Assembly: GCA_033032865.1 (NCBI GenBank)
Contig: JAWHQI010000327.1
Coordinates: 744,001 to 808,000, forward strand
DNA length: 64,000 bases
Source of the DNA: Dactylorhiza incarnata
Lineage: Eukaryota; Streptophyta; Magnoliopsida; Asparagales; Orchidaceae
Direction: 5' to 3'
Positions within the stretch are counted from its first letter, which is position 1, and every line of letters begins with the position of its first letter. The notes beneath the pieces were generated by a model that was not told the origin of the DNA, ran no database searches, and saw only the letters and a list, made by a program, of their open reading frames with translations. The position numbers and the translations under genes are program-made. Shown piece after piece: positions 1 through 10,910 of the stretch.

Positions 1-46
1 AAATCCCACACAAAGTTCTCAACCTAATCAATGTAAGGCTATAGCT

Positions 47-1231
47 TTGAGGAGTGGGGTAAAAATAACTAGTGGAGAGGGGTTGTTGGAGAAAATTAGA
101 GAAGATGAGCAGCGTGAGAACACTAGTAAAACAGATAAAATAGAACAAGAAAAGCCTATAGAGAATAAGGAGCCAGAAGTAGTTGAAGTGGAGCAACAAA
201 ACGCTAAGAGGAAAGAAATTGTTTATCCTCCTCCACCGTTTCCATCTAGGCTAACAAAGACGAAGCTTGACAAGCAATTCCAGAAATTTATGGAAATCTT
301 TAAGAAACTCACTATAAATATTCCATTTGCTGAAGCATTGGAACAAATGCCAAGCTATGTGAAATTTATGAAAGATATTCTATCTAAGAAGAGAAAGTTT
401 TAAGATAAAGAAATCGTAGCATTAACGGAAGAGTGTAGTGCAATCCTACAAAAGAAGCTACCGCCAAAACTAAAAGATCCCGGGAGTTTTACTATACCAT
501 GTTCAATATGAGTAAAATTTTCTGGTAGATCATTGTGTGATTTGGGGGCTAGTATTAATTTAATGCCATTATCCATCTATAAGTTAGGCTTAGGAGAGAT
601 CGCTTCCACATCTCTTACCCTTCAATTAACCGATAGAACTTTAGCATTTCCTAAGGGAATTGTCGAAGATGTATTGGTAAAGGTAGACAAATTTATTTTT
701 TCGGCCGATTTTGTTGTGCTAGATATGGAAGAGGATAAGGATGTGCCCATCATTCTAAGAAGACCATTCTTAGCTACAGGAAGAACACTCATAGATGTTC
801 AAAAAGGAGAGTTAACGATGAGGGTGAACGAGGAAGAAATAACATTTAATATTCTTAAAGCAATGAAATTTTCATATGAAAAAGAAGAATGTTATTCTAT
901 TGAAAAAGTGGAAGTCCCAAGCAAATTAATTAAAGATAAAGATGACTTAGATAAAAAGCATTTAACAATATTAACTAATGAAGAGTGGGATGAGGATTTG
1001 GAGATAGATGAATGTGTCAAGACCCTAGATTCACATGAGAAGATACCATTTGTTATTAAGTTTGAAGCAATTAATAGGACAAGTGAAATTAAGAATATTA
1101 AACCATTTATTTTAGAAGCGCCTGCTTTAGAATTAAAACCTTTTCCTGAACATTTGAAGTATGTTTTCCTTGGGGAATGCAATACTCTTCCGGTAATTAT
1201 TGATGCATCTTTAGAACATAAAATGAATTAA
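47..1231 (+). pseudogene. Athila gag C-terminus and protease (broken)
   Basis: One frame runs through this stretch, interrupted by in-frame stops at 401-403 (TAA) and 509-511 (TGA). The first part is the end of gag, with a proline run (YPPPPFPSRL) followed by a conserved helical segment ending PSYVKFMKDILSKK. The second part is the aspartic protease; its active-site motif reads CDLGASINLMP (about 533-565), the Athila variant in which Leu replaces the usual Ser/Thr after Asp. The linker to reverse transcriptase (about 1110-1230) contains FPEHLKYVFLG. A frameshift near 1228-1240 moves the continuing polyprotein into another frame. It is inactive as it stands. Confidence 0.88.
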
Positions 1232-1236
1232 AATTA

Positions 1237-2562
1237 ATTGAAGTTCTGAAGAAATTTAGAGGGGCCATGGGTTGGACTATTGTTGACATTAGAGGAATTA
1301 GTCCATCTATTTGTATGCATAAACTATTGTTAGAAAATGATGCAAGTGGTTCCATTGAACATCAACGTAGGCTTAGCCCTCCTATGAAGGAAGTAGTGAT
1401 GAAAGAAATAATTAAATGGCTTGATGCCGGTATTATTTACCCTATCTCGGACAGTAAGTGGGTGAGCCCGGTGCAATGTGTACCGAAGAAGGGCGGAATG
1501 TCTGTTATAAAAAATGCAAACAATGAGTTGATACCGACTAGAACGGTGACGGGTTGGAGGATATGCATGGACTATAGGAAATTGAACAACGCAAATAGAA
1601 AAGATCATTTTCCATTACCATTTATCGATCAAGTCCTAGATAAGTTAGCAGGGAGTGATTACTTTTGTTTCTTGGATGGATATTCAGGTTATAACCAGAT
1701 TATGGTTGCACCAGAAGATCAGTAAAATACTACTTTTACATGTCCTTTCGGCACTTTTGCATTTCGCAAAATGCCCTTTGGATTATGTAACGCTCCCGCC
1801 ACATTTCAAAGGTGTATGATTTCGATCTTTACGGATTTGATAGATGAGGGAATTGAAATATTAATGGATGATTTTTCAGTGTTTGGACCGTCATTTAATA
1901 GTTGTTTAGAAATATTAAAGAAGGTATTAGAGAGATGTGTTCAGACCAATTTGGTTTTGAATTGGGAGAAGTGCCATTTTATGGTACGTGAAGGAATTAT
2001 GTTAGGCCATAAGGTATCAAAGAAAGGATTAGAAGTTGATCGGGCTAAGATTGAAGTTATTGAAAAACTTCCTCCACCGACGAATGTTAAAGGCATTCAT
2101 AGCTTTTTGGGACACGCAGGGTTTTATCGACGATTCATTAGGGATTTTTCCAAAATATCTAAACCCCTATGTAGCTTACTTGAAAAAGATAATCCTTTTG
2201 TGTTTGATGACAAGTGTTTGCAAGCCTTTCAAACATTAAAACAAAGTCTAGTTTCATCTCCAATTGTTATTGCACCAGATTGGTCATTACTATTTGTTCT
2301 TATGTGTGATGCTAGTAATTATGCAGTGGGAGTCGTGCTAGGGCAAATGTGTAATAAAATTGTCCATACTATATACTATGCAAGCAAAACACTCATGGAT
2401 GCTCAAGTAAACTATACAACCACAGTAAAGGAACTCTTAGCAGTTGTATTTGCTTTTGACAAGTTCCGTTCTTATTTAATTAATTCTAAGGTTATAGTTT
2501 ACACGGATCATTCGGCAATTCAGTATTTAGTGGAAAAAGGGATACGAAACCTAGACTTATTA
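1237..2562 (+). pseudogene. Athila reverse transcriptase and RNase H (broken)
   Basis: This continues the polyprotein in a new frame. Reverse transcriptase landmarks are WVSPVQCVPKKGG (about 1459-1497), WRICMDYRKLN (1555-1587), FLDGYSGYNQI (1669-1701), MPFGLCNAPATFQ (1771-1809) and the catalytic box LMDDFSVFG (1861-1887). GYSGYN and the LMDD box keep the aspartates. An in-frame TAA at 1723-1725 splits the domain. RNase H follows, with its first Asp in MCDASNYAVG (about 2302), the Glu in VKELLAVVFAFDKF (about 2428) and TDHSAIQYL (about 2503). A frameshift near 2560 moves the tail of RNase H into the next frame, so no continuous product is possible. Confidence 0.9.
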
Positions 2563-2567
2563 GGTGG

Positions 2568-4019
2568 GTGCTCCTCCTCCAAGAATTTGATCTTGAGATT
2601 AAAGACCGAAAGGGGGCAGAAAACCAAATTGCTGACCACTTATCACGCTTAGAGCAACATAATGAGAGGAATAATCAACTAGAAATAAGAGAAAATTTTC
2701 CTGATGAGCATATTTTGGCTATCATTGATGGAGGTATTCCTTGGTATGTTAATTTCGTTAACTATATTGTTAGCAACGTTTTCCCTCCTGATATGGATTA
2801 TCAACAACGGAAACGATTCCTCCATCAAGTGAAATCCTACCTTTGGGATGTTCCCTATTTATTTAAAATCAGTCCAGATCAAATAATCCGTAGATGCGTA
2901 CCAGAAGTAGAGGTCCAAAGTATCTTGGAAAAATGTCATGCATCTCCTTACGGAGAGCATTTTAAGGGAGAACGGACGGCTACAAAGGTATTAGAGGCCG
3001 GTTTTTATTGACCCACTTTGTTCAAAGACGCTCATTTATTTGTAAAGGGGTGTGATAGTTGCCTAAAAACGGGAAACCTGCATCAAGGAGCGAGCATGCC
3101 ATTGAACAATATTCTAGAGGTGGAGGTGTTTGACGTATGGGGAATTGACTTTATGGGACCATTTGTAAACTCAAATGAGAACCTATATATTTTATTAGCG
3201 GTTGATTATGTCTCGAAATGGGTGGAAGTTGTAGCCACACAGAAAAATGATGCAAAGGTGGTATTGAAATTTCTGAAATCAAATATCTTTACTAGATTTG
3301 GTACACCTAGAACCATCATTAGTGATGGCGGGGCGCATTTTTGTAACCTGTAATTTAAATCCCTCTTAAAGAAATATGGAGTAACACATAAAGTTGCTCT
3401 CGCCTACCACCCACAAACCAATGATCTAGCTGAACTTTCAAATAGAGAAATCAAATCAATTCTAGAGAAGACGGTAAGTACATCTCGTAAGGACTGGTCA
3501 CAGAAACTGAACGATGCGTTATGGGCGTATAGGACCGCATTTAAGACGCCCATCGGATTGACGCCTTATAAAATGGTTTATGGTAAGGCTTGTCATCTGC
3601 CAGTGGAATTAGAACATAGGGCGTATTGGGTCATCATGAAATTGAACTTTGAATTTCGGGATGCTAGTAAGAATAGACTTTTTCAATTGAATGAACTAGA
3701 GGAAATGCGATTGAATGCCTATGAAAATGCTAAGATATATAAGAAACGCACTAAGAAATGGCATGACGCAAGGATAGAAAAAAAGGAATTTAATGAAGGT
3801 CAACTCGTGCTTTTATATAACTCAAGACTGAAATTATTCCCGGGAAAATTAAAGTCTAGATGGTCGGGGCCATTCAGAGTGAAGGAAGTTCACCCGTTTG
3901 GAGTTATTACAATTGGAAATGCAAAGGATGGGTCCGAGTTCAAAGTGAATGGACAAAGGCTTAAACACTATTTTCAAAACGATGATCGTTGTGAGGCAAC
4001 GGTCATTACTCTTGAATAA
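2568..4019 (+). pseudogene. Athila RNase H tail and integrase (broken)
   Basis: A third frame carries the RNase H tail (DHLSRLE, about 2634-2654) and then the integrase. The zinc-binding region lies around 2930-3070, with HASPYGEHF and CDSCLKTG. The catalytic core has [11 protein letters not shown] near 3133, SDGGAHFCN near 3324, and a Glu in NREIKSIL near 3440-3465. The C-terminal GPF/GPY module reads SRWSGPFRV (about 3859). Two in-frame stops interrupt it (TGA 3009-3011 and TAA 3351-3353), but the frame stays open on both sides, so it was a single ORF. Integrase would insert the element cDNA into chromosomes; this copy is dead. Confidence 0.9.
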
Positions 4020-4290
4020 CATATCGAGTGCAGAACGTCCTGCCAGGACGTGTTAAATAAGGCGCTTAGTGGGAGGCAACCCATATAATATAATATAATA
4101 TATATATAATTTCTATTCTTGTAATTTAGTGTAAGATTTGTGATTGGAGAGAGGGACACCACAAGAAGATGATCAAGGGGGCAGAAGAAAAATTTCTGCT
4201 TTGCAGAAACATTTTCTAAGTAAATTGTTACAACATTCAAAACAAATAGTTATAACAACTAAATCTCTGTCTTTTTCTTCTACAATAACG

Positions 4291-4492
4291 AGGCCAATCC
4301 AGCGCTCGACGAATAGGAGGCCAATCCAGCGCTCGACGAATAGGAGGCCAATCCAGCGCTCGACGAATAGGAGGCCAATCCAGCGTTCGACTAATGGGGG
4401 CCAATCCAGCGTTCGACTAATGGGGGGCCAATCCAGCGTTCGACTAGCGGGGCCAATCCAGCGTTCGTCTAACAGGGCCAATCCAACGATTG
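4291..4492 (+). repeat. 27-bp tandem repeat, about 7.5 copies
   Basis: The unit AGGCCAATCCAGCGCTCGAC + GAATAGG repeats with period 27. The first four copies are nearly identical; later copies drift (GTTCGACTAATGGGG and similar). Because 27 is a multiple of three, the repeat gives a nine-residue periodic peptide in open frames on both strands. Tandem repeats between pol and the 3' LTR are common in large gypsy elements. Confidence 0.9.
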
Positions 4493-4670
4493 ACGAACGA
4501 CAATCTAATCACGCCTGCGGCTTGACGATCGCGAAAATCGATCTAATTTCCGAACCGTAATGTAGTTATATTGCGGCTAAAACAATTTTCTCCTAATTAA
4601 CCGCCTTTCCTAATCCAACCACCCAATTCCTAATATAATTAACTTCCCATACTAAACCCCCTCAAATACC

Positions 4671-4745
4671 CGAACCGTCGGCTAGGTTTAGGAAACGAAC
4701 CGTCGGCTAGGTTTAGGAAACGAACCGTCGGCTAGGTTTAGGAAA
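4671..4745 (+). repeat. 25-bp tandem repeat, three exact copies
   Basis: The unit CGAACCGTCGGCTAGGTTTA + GGAAA occurs three times in a row without differences, which suggests a recent local expansion inside an otherwise old element. Confidence 0.95.
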
Positions 4746-5024
4746 CGAAGAGCAGCGATCGACGAGCGATTCCATGGAGGAGCATCAGCCACCCTCACGA
4801 AGGATCGTCGGAGGAACTCATTGAGGTTGAGGCTGGCATTGTACAGGGAGAGCATATGGAGTGTGGAACTACCCGACGGCAAGCATCGCCGGTGCCATAC
4901 GCGGCTGCGAGAAGTTTCCGCAAGTCTAACCCGCACCACTCAGATATCTTCTGAAATTTCTTGAGATGGACTTAAGTAATATTTGTAAGTGTTTAGCATG
5001 TTCCCCCTTTTCACAGTTTAGAAA

Positions 5025-6202
5025 ATGGCCTCCAAACGCAAGGAAAAAGCTAAATCCAAAGAGGTAGCCGTAAAAAATCTGAAATTTGTTAATGAGGGAG
5101 CAAAGGATCACTTTCATAAGATTGAATCTCTCCCGTTCATCTATGAACGAGGTTTCAAAATGGAAGTACGCGGATGGACTATGTTAATCAAATTCAAAGC
5201 TTAAAATGGAATTCTTTTTGTCATCCCCGTACGGAGGCAATTTTACCATGGATTTACGAATTCTACGCTAATGGAAGGTTTGCGGAGGATAGAAAGGTTT
5301 TCGTTCGGGGAAAATATGTCGATTACTCTAGCAAGGAAATTAATGAATATTTTGACTTAGATAACTTTGAATCAGATGATTACATCATGTCTAAAATAAT
5401 GGTTTCCCCTGATGATTTGGCTACACTCATTTGTAACACGTCGGAACTAGTCTGGGCTAATAGATCTAAATTTACACTGCAAGCCATCTCCTTATCACGT
5501 GAAGCCAAAGTGTGACACTTATTTATAAATGCTAGTATTATGCCAACCAAACACCTCAATAATCTATCTCTGGAAAAAGTGGCATTAATATTTAGTATTG
5601 TGAGGCGAGACAAGATCAATGTTGGCAAAATCATTTTTGATAATATCTTCTCCAAAATTCATGAGGATAAGGTCCGCCAGTTATGGTTCCCGACATTAAT
5701 AACGGAATTGTGTCGTAGAGCTGGAGTGGTACAAAAGGATGGAGACATGGTAACGACGGTTGGGCACCATATTACATCTCTAGTTATAACAAAGAATATA
5801 AAGGTGGTGGATGAGGTACATGACACAATTAACCAGAAGGCACAGAGTTCTACTACTCCTTTCTCAGAGCGTATTTTTGATGGAGATTTTGAACAAATTG
5901 AAGAGGCTGATGGAACTGATTTGGACACTATAATGGACAATATTGAATACATGAAGTCTTATCAACGTGGACAGCAATTGTACTTGGAATCTCATCTCAA
6001 GCAACTGCATAGGAACCAACAGAGGTTAATGAAGAAAGCAAAGCTGCAGGATGACGAGCCATCTATCAAGCATCCAGAAATATTCGATGAGGAAGGCTAT
6101 TTAGTGACATCAGAAGGCGAGAGACTTGACCCAACCCAAGTACGAATGGCGGATGAAGAGGATGCAGCACACACGGCTACTGATGATGAGGAGGAAGATT
6201 GA
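5025..6202 (+). pseudogene. Second ORF of the Athila element (plant transposon-protein-like domain)
   Basis: A start codon at 5025 opens a lysine-rich N-terminus (MASKRKEKAKSKE...) that runs to about residue 48. A frameshift near 5165-5175 then moves it into the frame of 5174-5515. That frame continues after a single TGA (5513-5515) through 6202, ending in an acidic tail (DDEEED). The middle contains ERGF, ILPWIYEFYAN and VFVRGKYVDYSSKEINEYFDL. This pattern matches what I know as the 'putative plant transposon protein' domain, often found in this position or as the ORF2/env-like region of Athila elements. I see no clear signal peptide or transmembrane segment, so an envelope role is not supported. 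Function unknown. Confidence 0.75.
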
Positions 6203-6380
6203 GTTCGGCATGATTTTATTTTAAAGTTGGATTATTTTGTTTGATGTCTGAAATATTTTGAACAATATGCTTTATGATTTTGGTTGGGGCTACACCCTAA
6301 CTAATGTGGTGCCACTTTTTCATGTCTTAACTACAAGTATATTCCCTGACTAATTTGAATGTCTTTGGATAAATCTATAG

Positions 6381-6381
<1 letters not shown>

Positions 6382-6444
<63 letters not shown>
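6382..6444 (+). repeat. (CA)n-(TA)n microsatellite
   Basis: An uninterrupted CA run of about 48 bp passes directly into a TA run of about 15 bp. Confidence 0.97.
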
Positions 6445-6474
6445 TTGCACAATTGCTGTATTTGGAATCTATAT

Positions 6475-6534
6475 CAAGTGCAGGTTATACAAGTGCAGGT
6501 TATACAAGTGCAGGCTATACAAGTGCAGGTTATA
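6475..6534 (+). repeat. 15-bp tandem repeat, four copies
   Basis: CAAGTGCAGGTTATA is repeated four times with one T-to-C change in the third copy. Confidence 0.95.
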
Positions 6535-7855
6535 CCAAATGATATTCAAAGAGGAATGAAGTTACAACTATACAAGTGAATAATTCCGGGGGAGTATTTA
6601 ATTCTTTCCTTCCTTATCTATGATATTGCTAGCATTTATTTAAAATTTCTTATTATCATTGCATATTCTATGAACTCATTGCTAGGGCCTAGCAAATTCC
6701 TAAGTGTGGGGGTATATCCTATACTAATTGGGTGATGATTCAATTAGAGATAATCTTTCTTTGATTGCCCTTGTGATTTTTAGATTTGTTATTCAAGTTA
6801 TTTAATTGCAATTGATAATTAATCAAACCTAAGATTTCCAATGCTAAAATTAAAACTTATTTTGATATCTTAATCTTCAATTAAGCATTTCAATTATGCA
6901 CTTTATGCTTCTTCTCAAAAGAATTTGTTTCTATGCAAATGATAATTTCGTAGTAACTTCTTTTACATAATGGTGGAGGGATAAGCAAGAATTGAATTAA
7001 TGATATAAGTTAAAACATGGGCTCGGTATTTGATTGGTAAGAGAAGTTAAGGACATTGATTTTGGAGCAATTTTATTTTTATACGATCTACCTCATAATC
7101 CTTATTAATACATTGACATGAATGTCTATTTATGGGTGTTTAAACTAGTAGAATATATTTATGAAAAAAAATATCTCATAATGATATGCGGCCTAAGTAT
7201 GTCAAACATGCTTGGAATGATCCCAATTATGAGGATTTTAAAAAAAATGTATGTTAAAGAAAATAAATTTCATAGTGATATGCGGCCTAAGTATGTCTAC
7301 ACGTGCTTGGAATGATCTCAACTATGAATTTTAAAGCAAAATGTATGATGTTTGATAGTTGAACCCCATATAATAGGCTTTTGTTGAGATTAAACCCCAT
7401 ATAATAGGCTTTTGTTGAGATTATTAATGAAAGTATATTTTTTATAAAGCTCTAACTAAGTTTATCTCTTGTCCTTAGCAATTTCTGTTAATTGAAATAC
7501 CAGTCTTATGCGGAGACTTAAGTCATGATTCAACATATTCTTATTCATCCTCATTAGTATGGAAGTTCAAGATAAAACTTGTATAGAAGTAATGAATTTT
7601 GAGAATTAGCGCACACACATCACTGGAAATCTTAATTGAATGTTATTCTTGATCAAGATATGGCTTTTTCTTTTAGTATTGTTGAAATCTTATAGTTTGA
7701 CAAGTCTTTCAATTGCTAAAGGAAATTTCTTGTGATAATTGTATCCATGATAAGGGCTAATTGAAGGGAGTCTTAACATTATCTTGTTGATCATATAATG
7801 TTACCATTTTTGATTGTCTTTGCTCAGGCCTAGCAAAGTGCTAAGTGTGGGGGTG

Positions 7856-9213
7856 TGATAACTTCTTAAAAAGAAGTTATTTTTACTTAATTAATATGTC
7901 GTTACACACCTTCTATTGCATAAATTTGTATTAAATGTTCGGAATATGACTAAATATATCATTTATATAAATTTGGGTCATTATTATTGTGTATGTGGTT
8001 TTCTTTGTAGAAATGTCGAAGAAAAATCGAATTTGAAGAAGCGAAGAAAAACCAGACTTTTCAACCTGGAAAAGTTGTTGCAACAACTTTTTCTGGTTGT
8101 TGCAACAAGTCTGGATCCGAAAATTCTGCTATTAATTCTGGATTTAAAAGATGGTGGCGGTTATTTTAGATGAAAAGATGTGACTTTTCAGGGGATTTTC
8201 GAAAATAAGAAGAGGATATCAGTAGAGAGAAGCATATACGAAAAAGGGGAGAGAAAAGGAGAGGGCTTTGGAGAAGAGATTAGGGCACACCGTCAAGAGG
8301 AAGAAGAAGATAGTTTTCTACACCATTCGGAGAAGAAATTCTGCATTTCTTCATCTTCTCTAACGATGTTAAGTAAGATCTTTCAAATTGCGTGTGATCT
8401 TTCCTTCATCGTGAACTAATTTCATTTGTCTTGTATGTTGAAAGTACTTTGTTCGTTGTGATGTTTTGAGTTTAATTATTTTGTGGATGTTTGAATCATT
8501 ATCTTTATGAAATTTATGATGTTGATCTTGGAATTTTTGGCTTAAGTTTTCATCTTTAAATTTGCTTGGCGAGATTCGAGAGAGGAGTCAGGCTAGATGA
8601 ATGTTTTATATTGCATGACGAGATTCGAGAGAGGAGTTGTGTAAATGTTTAACCAAAATTTCATTTTTATACTGCGCCGCAAGATTCGAGAGAGGAGCGG
8701 TGAAAGTATATCATACATTTAGTATAGCGTAGAAGAGAGAAAGAGATTTAGTCTTCTCGTTAGCAACTTTGATTTGTGTTCTTGATGTTACCCTCTATTG
8801 TTACCTATGTTAGAGATAACTAGGGAAATACAGGGTAAACGGATTTCATAGATCGAGAGATCATGTTTTCCATTTTCAAATCGTTGCAAGATTTTGATCA
8901 AGCTTTTCATAAAGAATCATGATAATAACTCATCACCATAAGCAAAAGAAATCAACGTACAAGACTTTTTCTCTAAATTGTTATCAAATGTATTCTTAGA
9001 TAATCGTAGTTGTAATCATTAGAAGTTATTCTAAGTTGTTTTCAACATCAATCATCTCGTTAATTAATTGACTTGAATTTAAAGAAAAGGTTAAGCTAGT
9101 AATTGTGAGCGTTAGATTTAACACTTCCTCGTGCGAACGATCTTTATTCACACTTTATTACTTGAACCGACACGTGCACTTGCGTAATTCATATATCTGC
9201 TTCTCGCGTATCA
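7856..9213 (+). mobile_element. 3' LTR of the Athila element
   Basis: It starts TGATAACTTCTT directly after the GTGTGGGGGTG purine tract and ends ...CTCGCGTATCA, giving TGATA/TATCA terminal inverted repeats and a length of about 1.36 kb. The first bases form a hairpin, TAACTTCTT-AAA-AAGAAGTTA. Three copies of a short phrase, (C)GAGATTCGAGAGAGGAG or close to it, occur at about 8570, 8620 and 8680. The end (GTGCACTTGCGTAATTCATA) resembles other Athila LTR ends. The five bases after it, GAGGT, would be the target duplication, but the left copy is outside the window. Confidence 0.85.
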
Positions 9214-9733
9214 GAGGTCCCACCACTAACCCGGAAGATCGTTGAGCGCTTCCCCTCCCAAGCCAAAGCTGAGACTTGGGCACCTTGGAGAGCTAGAGAG
9301 CTAAACCAAAGTAGCCTAGGGAGGAAGAAAGCTCAGAGAACTGAGATCCGGATCCTCTCCCAAGGTGCCCTTGAAGGTCTATTTATAGTTTTTGTTTTGT
9401 GGTCTGCTAATAACGAAAATCCTCCTTTTGATTTTACTAAACGCACCCCAATTTGGTCCGCTAACAGCCGAACTCCGCTGTTTGGAGGGGCTAGTGGCAG
9501 ACCACCAAGGTTAAAAGGGTAATTCCAGCTCCTGGACCTCTGGAAGAGGGGTTTGCGAGAACTCCCCTCTTCTCCATCCTCGCGAACCCTTACGCGAGGA
9601 TCCTACTCGTCTCCGCGAGATCGAGCTGGCTCGGCTATCTCGGGTTTCATCGAACTCAATTTGAAGTTCGTCGAACCCAGGTAATCTGCTTGAATCTGAC
9701 CGGAAGAATTGAATTCGAAGAGCTGAGAGGCCA

Positions 9734-9831
9734 TTTTGTCGAACGGAAAATCTGTCGCTTATTCGTCGAGCGCAGAGCCAAGTTCGTCGAACGGAAGATC
9801 TGTCGCTTATTCGTCGAGCGCAGAGCCGAGT
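9734..9831. repeat. 48-bp tandem repeat, two copies
   Basis: The pattern GTCGAACGGAAGATCTGTCG followed by CTTATTCGTCGAGCGCAGAGCC is present twice with few changes. Its core TTCGTCGAGCGC also occurs in reverse complement in the 27-bp repeat at 4291-4492. Confidence 0.85.
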
Positions 9832-9871
9832 TCGTCGAACTGAAGGAATGACATGAGACTTGTCCATCTTC

Positions 9872-9991
9872 GTCGACCGCTGAGACGGCAAGATCGTCGA
9901 CCGCTGGGACGGCAAGATCGTCGCCCGATGAGACGGTAAGATCGCTGACCGCTGAGACGACGAGATCATTGACCGCTGAGACGGCAAGATC
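9872..9991. repeat. 24-bp tandem repeat, five copies
   Basis: The unit GTCGACCGCTGAGACGGCAA + GATC repeats five times at an exact 24-bp period with scattered substitutions. On the minus strand it reads as an eight-residue repeat (ILPSQRST-like). Confidence 0.93.
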
Positions 9992-10244
9992 GCCGACCGC
10001 AGAAATAACCTGCTGGACTGGCTGAGATAAGACTTTCGCTGAACCCTGACCGTCCCCTGGAGAGGCAGTCTGCGAGAGCTATCCCTTTTATATTCCTCGT
10101 GAACACCCACGCGATGGCCCTACTCGCCCCCTCGAGATCGCACTGCCTTGGCGAGTTCCCACCGACTTGCCCTGCCGAGATCTCGCCCAGAATTCTCCTG
10201 TGAAGCTTTTGCGAAGACCCAGGCGAACACCAGGTTGTACGTGC

Positions 10245-10910
10245 GCCCGAGCGAAAAAACGTGTCCGGGACGAAAAACACGCGCCTAAGCGAAAAATGTG
10301 CGCCGGGGCAAAAATCCGCTTTCAGGCGAAAAAATCGCGTTCGAGCCTAAAAACGCATTCCCGGGCCATAAAATGTGCGCTTGGCCGAAAAACGCGTGCC
10401 TAGACGAAAAATTCCCGTTTGAGCCGAAAAACACACTTTCGAACAAAAAATGCGCGTCCGGTCGAAAAATGCGTATCTCGGCATAAAATGCGTGCCCGGG
10501 ACGAAAAATTTATGCTTGGACGAAAAATGCGCACCATGGCAAAAAATGCGTGACAGGACGAAAAATTCGTGTCTGGGTCAAAAAATGCACTCCTGAGCGA
10601 AAAAATGTGCGCCCTTCGAAAAACACTTGTTCGGGCCAAAAAATGGTCGCCTGTGCGAAAAAATCACGCACGGGCGAAAATTTCGTGTCCGGGCCGAAAA
10701 ACGAGCGCTGGACGAAAAACGCACGCTCGGGCCGAAAAACACGCCCTAAGGCGATAATCGCATGTCTAGGCGAAAAAAGCAATCCCATGTCAAAAACGTG
10801 CTCCCGGGATATAATTCGATCGGGCGAAAAAACACACTTGCGCTAAAATGCCTTCCTGCGCGAAAACGCCCATGAGCTCGAAATAACTCAATTCTACGAA
10901 AAACCCATGG
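10245..10910. repeat. Highly diverged ~19-20 bp minisatellite with an A-tract in every unit
   Basis: About 35 consecutive units follow the pattern (C/A)CGAAAAA(T/C)GCG-YGCCYRRG with a spacing of 18-21 bp, averaging about 19 bp. No two units are alike, yet the GAAAAA core recurs throughout. Open frames on both strands here are products of the repeat. The base composition alternates between short A-tracts and GC-rich spacers, unlike the flanking DNA. Confidence 0.9.

Larger units (their letters stand above)
4020..5024 (+). other. Spacer between pol and second ORF of the Athila element
   Basis: The region is non-coding apart from chance ORFs. It begins with the inverted repeat ACGTCCTGCCAGGACGT (4033-4049) and the conserved phrase GGCGCTTAGTGGGAGGCAACCC (4060-4081). 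Two tandem-repeat blocks are listed separately. The stretch around 4570-4680 is AT-rich with no recognised signal. An open frame at 4144-4560 comes from the 27-bp repeats and is not a convincing gene. Confidence 0.7.
6203..7855 (+). other. 3' untranslated region of the Athila element with purine tract
   Basis: AT-rich DNA without a credible gene. GCCTAGCAAA/TT..CTAAGTGTGGGGGT appears twice, at about 6688-6713 and again immediately before the LTR at 7829-7854. The second copy is the likely polypurine tract that primes plus-strand synthesis; the first is a displaced duplicate. A ~115-bp tandem duplication with GATATGCGGCCTAAGTATGT lies at about 7140-7330, and a 29-bp duplication (CCCATATAATAGGCTTTTGT) at about 7365-7421. 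Confidence 0.7.
1..9213 (+). mobile_element. Athila-type Ty3/gypsy retrotransposon, 3' portion
   Basis: The window opens inside gag of a large gypsy element. In order it has a gag C-terminus, protease, reverse transcriptase, RNase H, integrase, a long spacer with tandem repeats, a second ORF, an AT-rich untranslated region with a purine tract, and a 3' LTR. The domain order, the Asp-Leu-Gly protease motif, the phrase GGGAGGCAACCCA shortly after pol (4070-4082) and the extra downstream ORF are all typical of the Athila lineage. The 5' LTR lies outside the window. Several stop codons and at least three frameshifts show that this copy cannot make its proteins. Confidence 0.9.
9214..10240 (-). 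mobile_element. Truncated LTR-like sequence on the minus strand
   Basis: The stretch has a TATA box on the minus strand (ACTATAAATAGACC at about 9380-9393), followed in that direction by a leader-like purine/pyrimidine-rich region ending abruptly at the Athila LTR boundary (9213). This looks like the U3-R part of an older retroelement LTR into which the Athila element inserted. No coding domain is recognisable; the long minus-strand ORF at 9511-10110 is largely made of the tandem repeats below. Confidence 0.45.

Noticed and set aside
4291..4492. CRISPR-like or other spaced repeats
   Set aside because: Repeats are directly contiguous with no unique spacers, and the sequence is plant nuclear DNA.
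4144..4560. A gene encoding a repeat protein (RPIQRSTNR-type)
   Set aside because: The frame exists because the 27-bp repeat is a multiple of three; its reverse strand is open for the same reason.
10400..10846. ORFs on both strands over the ~19-bp minisatellite
   Set aside because: They are periodic products of the repeat and show no protein-like composition.
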